64,000 bases of DNA from positions 62,001 through 126,000 of the forward strand of contig JASJCQ010000008.1 of the NCBI GenBank assembly GCA_030065915.1. Reading direction: 5' to 3'. The notes beneath the pieces are model-generated. The model searched no databases. It was not told the DNA's origin and saw nothing but the letters and a program-made list of their open reading frames with translations. Position numbers and translations under genes: made by a program. Source of the stretch: Woeseiaceae bacterium (GTDB taxonomy: Bacteria; Pseudomonadota; Gammaproteobacteria; Steroidobacterales; Woeseiaceae). Of the stretch, positions 62,501 through 64,000 are shown one piece after another (the first letter of the stretch is position 1; each line of letters opens with the position of its first letter).

Positions 62501-62570
62501 CGGCGGCCTGCTTCAAGACCTCGGCGGTCACGCGAAACGCGGATCCGCATTCGGGACACTGTGTATACAC
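59547..62570 (-). CDS. large zinc-ribbon DUF3426 protein with acidic repeats
   Basis: 1007 residues. N-terminal MJ0042-type zinc ribbon: Cys5, Cys8, Cys28, Cys31 in CPECGS and CGSCGH. Then about 780 residues of low-complexity acidic sequence with short repeats. One membrane helix (IAAVLALLALGLVGQFVHQ, about 840-860), then the DUF3426 domain (about 865-1007) with VSGWNIARTQG, IRNTSETALPYPVVTLSL and IDEPAQEAVGYTINACY. Usual relatives are 200-400 residues. The zinc ribbon is cytosolic, the C-terminal domain periplasmic. Role unknown. 2 bp after prmA, same operon. Confidence 0.85.
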   Translation of the reverse strand: MYTQCPECGSAFRVTAEVLKQAAGMVRCGSCGHAFNSLEYLSEQKPGKTTPDPSIPELKPEPQPEPQEPVATEDATDAPQTISTEQSAALLKTLDQLAGDDIRIEDTGVEWRVLGGEDDGEDDSGTTFDPSLSDVSHLDTDTEIDFSDSGDVGEALVESDNTGIWIVGDSRNAGSDAPGVFDDPTETIVDETDLFDTGSTEVDEVLEGAPTPVDEVLEAGGTNIENAELFQTQMMGTTPQDTNAELFQTQAIGPEPAPENAELFRTQMVGTATATESEDLLQPEQIDPPTTESDAGEVDAPAEQMRFDDNTPLPDDFLDEQTSVPEPAAIPQIATEDAHAETHAEPQSPIALSEPDEWEQLLDEFDELLSTDLETSSAVNGSSEADAVDPAATSIEDDLMSAAFENDQPDAALGKDLDASIEEDLMTAAFDIEEAEEDHSSAEGEQMADASDGNEVVGGATTDGELAEASADDVDPDQEPASADAEARAENEADAAAGQELIEAEAQADDVAGQFAETSAELGDVLDEASRLAESLDDESGRFNLDADEAEGEFADARPPEEERRSESSGDESIAEELRAIEEASAAHELEDDDAEELLAQDDELTDEDVEDADLQAQDDDSAAEDAEEAELEALDDESAAEEEQDDLEAADEEPAAEEAPETGEEEQADEELAASDDEEADSLEAADEESGDDEKLDLSTILDPDDEGLIDEGESDPDRDDDDLPELHDVGDHDRPEHNVPPMTEEEETINRLIDQDLLAIAQVDDEGFTSTIVVDESTAPVKVETETVIIGDPEKKEFRGEGQVEESLQLAVDSSGIFGLGTATSKADDESEPSRGRTATIAAVLALLALGLVGQFVHQNRESLATKPAFAGILNSVYEGLGMPITPDWDVSGWNIARTQGATDEQDQLLTIFSEIRNTSETALPYPVVTLSLTDRYQDSVGALILEPGDYLAAGKNTDSLVPPGGKFEAVIPIDEPAQEAVGYTINACYRTPSSDLRCAIADFK

Positions 62571-62572
62571 GG

Positions 62573-63463
62573 CTAGCTCGCTATTCGACGGCCGCTGAGC
62601 CGCACCCAGGTCTGTCCGTCCTGGTGCATCTCCTTCTGTTCTTCAAACTCGATGCAATGCTCATAAGCTTTTCGAACACTTGCGGCCTGTTTCTCAAGGA
62701 CTCCAGATAATGCCAGTCTACCGTCGCTTTTGACATATTCTGAGAGCTGGTTCGCAAGTTCTACAAGCGGCCCGGCGAGGATATTGGCCAATACGACGTC
62801 ATATTCGCCGGAAATCGCCGTCGGATCCTCGATAATTCCGACGGTGACACAATTTCGCCGAGCATTCTGCTCTGTCGCGAGCAGGGCCTGCGGGTCGATA
62901 TCGATACCGTCGGCCGAATCGGCACCGAGCTTCATGGCGGCGACGGCGAGGACGCCGGAGCCGCAACCGTAGTCGAGTACGCGGGCGCCAGCCAGGTCGA
63001 TCTGGTCCAGCCATTCCAGGCACATCGCCGTCGTCGGGTGGGTACCGGTGCCGAAGGCAAGTCCCGGATCGAGCTGAACCGTGATGGCGCCTTCGACGCC
63101 CGGGTCCTGGTCGCCGGGGCAGATCCACAGCCGGCGGCCAAATCGCATCGGTGCGAGGTCGACCATCCACTCGCGTTCCCAGTCACGGTCCTCAAGGGTC
63201 TCCAGGCGATGCTCCGGCAGTTCCGGCAGGTCGAGGGCGGCGCACAGGCTATCGACGATGTGATCGACGGTGATGCTGTCGTCGAACAGGGCGGTGACTC
63301 GCGTTCGGTTCCATAGCGGCGTCTCGCCGACACCGGGTTCGAGTACGGGGTCGTCTGCAGCGTCGCTGTACGTTACCGACGCTGCGCCTAGCTCCAGCAA
63401 AGCGTCCTCGACGGACGCCGGCTCCAGCGATTCGAGCGAGAGTATGAACTGCTGCCAGGCCAC
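62573..63463 (-). CDS. prmA: ribosomal protein L11 methyltransferase
   Basis: 296 residues. Trimethylates ribosomal protein L11. N-terminal L11-binding domain (about 1-80) starts MAWQQFILSLESLEPASVED; the central linker LCICPGD-like RRLWICPGDQDP; SAM motif I is ARVLDYGCGSGVLAVAAMKLG; LDPGLAFGTGTHPTTAMCLEWLD is the PrmA-specific catalytic part. The start ATG at 63463 has no clear AGGAG. Followed by the DUF3426 gene and preceded by accC across 48 bp, as in other Gammaproteobacteria. Confidence 0.95.
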   Translation of the reverse strand: MAWQQFILSLESLEPASVEDALLELGAASVTYSDAADDPVLEPGVGETPLWNRTRVTALFDDSITVDHIVDSLCAALDLPELPEHRLETLEDRDWEREWMVDLAPMRFGRRLWICPGDQDPGVEGAITVQLDPGLAFGTGTHPTTAMCLEWLDQIDLAGARVLDYGCGSGVLAVAAMKLGADSADGIDIDPQALLATEQNARRNCVTVGIIEDPTAISGEYDVVLANILAGPLVELANQLSEYVKSDGRLALSGVLEKQAASVRKAYEHCIEFEEQKEMHQDGQTWVRLSGRRIAS

Positions 63464-63511
63464 TGCGTGCTACCCACTGGTTCCGGCCTGATGCCCGGAG
63501 CCGTCTTTGAC

Positions 63512-64000
63512 TCAAGTCAGGCCGAGGCGTTTCTCGAGATAGTGAATGTCCGTACCACCCTGCTGAAACGCAGCGTGCTGGAAAATCTCCTGGTGCAGCG
63601 GGATGTTCGTCTTGATGCCTTCGACGACCATCTCCGACAATGCGTTCTTCATCCGCGCAAACGCCGCATCACGATCCTGACCGTGCGTGATCAGTTTGCC
63701 GATCATCGAGTCATAGAATGGCGGAACCCGATAACCGCTGTACAGGTGAGTCTCCACGCGAACACCCGGTCCGCCCGGCGCGTGATACAGGTTCACCATG
63801 CCTGGCGATGGCATGAACGTCTTCGGATCTTCCGCGTTGATGCGGCACTCGATCGAATGACCCTGGATCTTGACGTCTTCCTGTTTGATGGAGAGCTTCT
63901 CGCCGCTCGCGATACGTAACTGTTCACGCACCAGGTCAACGCCCGTGATCATCTCCGTAACCGGGTGTTCAACCTGCAGGCGCGTGTTCATCTCGATGAA
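63512..64000 (-). CDS. accC: biotin carboxylase subunit of acetyl-CoA carboxylase (5' part outside window)
   Basis: The last ~162 codons only. [20 protein letters not shown] at the window edge is the biotin carboxylase signature, and [41 protein letters not shown] and the final helix are the ATP-grasp C-terminal domain. Carboxylates biotin in the first step of fatty acid synthesis. The frame is open to the end of the window. Linkage to prmA is as expected for this order. Confidence 0.96.
   Translation of the reverse strand, partial: FIEMNTRLQVEHPVTEMITGVDLVREQLRIASGEKLSIKQEDVKIQGHSIECRINAEDPKTFMPSPGMVNLYHAPGGPGVRVETHLYSGYRVPPFYDSMIGKLITHGQDRDAAFARMKNALSEMVVEGIKTNIPLHQEIFQHAAFQQGGTDIHYLEKRLGLT

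Noticed and set aside
60469..62576. Several long plus-strand frames opposite the DUF3426 gene
   Set aside because: They are serine/arginine-rich mirror translations of the acidic repeat region, with no family signature.

Overview
The window is chromosomal DNA of a Gammaproteobacterium with a GC content of roughly 60%. The main evidence is the gene set: a dusB-fis-purH-purD run, trxA followed directly by rho, plsB, rhlB, yrfG, sohB, prmA and a Tat-exported HiPIP. The mix resembles free-living aquatic or sediment lineages near Chromatiales, Steroidobacterales or Woeseiales. That placement is inference; no rRNA gene is present, and I saw no tRNA gene by eye.

Layout. 1-9.3 kb: the end of a BatD-like gene, a glyoxalase, a HAD phosphatase with an esterase-like hydrolase, an OmpA-family protein, a 65-aa orphan, a 200-bp array of terminator-like hairpins, lipA, sohB, an M48 lipoprotein protease, a 46-aa microprotein and a PLP enzyme. 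9.3-12.3 kb: a lower-GC island of one-gene units (two unknown proteins, CbrC, an HXXEE-type membrane protein, an unknown membrane protein), separated by related intergenic elements. 12.5-18.4 kb: a lone phage-type tail sheath gene, then an ECF sigma/anti-sigma/periplasmic-protein operon and a DUF1800-DUF1501 secreted pair. 18.5-25.9 kb: two overlapping paralogous membrane GTPases, an alkyltransferase-like protein, a small hydrolase, an 11-residue-repeat acidic lipoprotein, plsB and trhO. 26-32.4 kb: a DUF411 protein, HiPIP, a DUF465 protein, cysQ, yrfG, rhlB, trxA and rho, with a strong terminator after rho. 32.5-36.7 kb: a two-gene RND efflux system.

36.8-43.1 kb: miscellaneous metabolism (aldo/keto reductase, HAD dehalogenase, cspA, MAPEG, GNAT, intradiol dioxygenase) and a membrane-protein/XRE regulator pair beside a 24-bp-arm inverted repeat. 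43.1-51.7 kb: eleven minus-strand genes almost end to end, from dusB through fis, purH, purD, moeA and marC to small membrane proteins. 51.9-58.8 kb: an S9 peptidase, a TPR/TonB-C protein, a Rossmann protein, and a second small group of orphan genes (including a suppressor-of-fused protein) carrying the same promoter-like element as the 10-12 kb island. 58.9-64 kb: a Nudix hydrolase, a 1007-aa DUF3426 zinc-ribbon protein with a very long acidic region, prmA, and the 3' part of accC.

Most of the window is conserved housekeeping. The least explained parts are the hairpin array at 4.8-5.0 kb, the element shared by the 10-12 kb and 57-58 kb orphan genes, the orphan tail sheath gene, and the inverted repeat upstream of the XRE pair.
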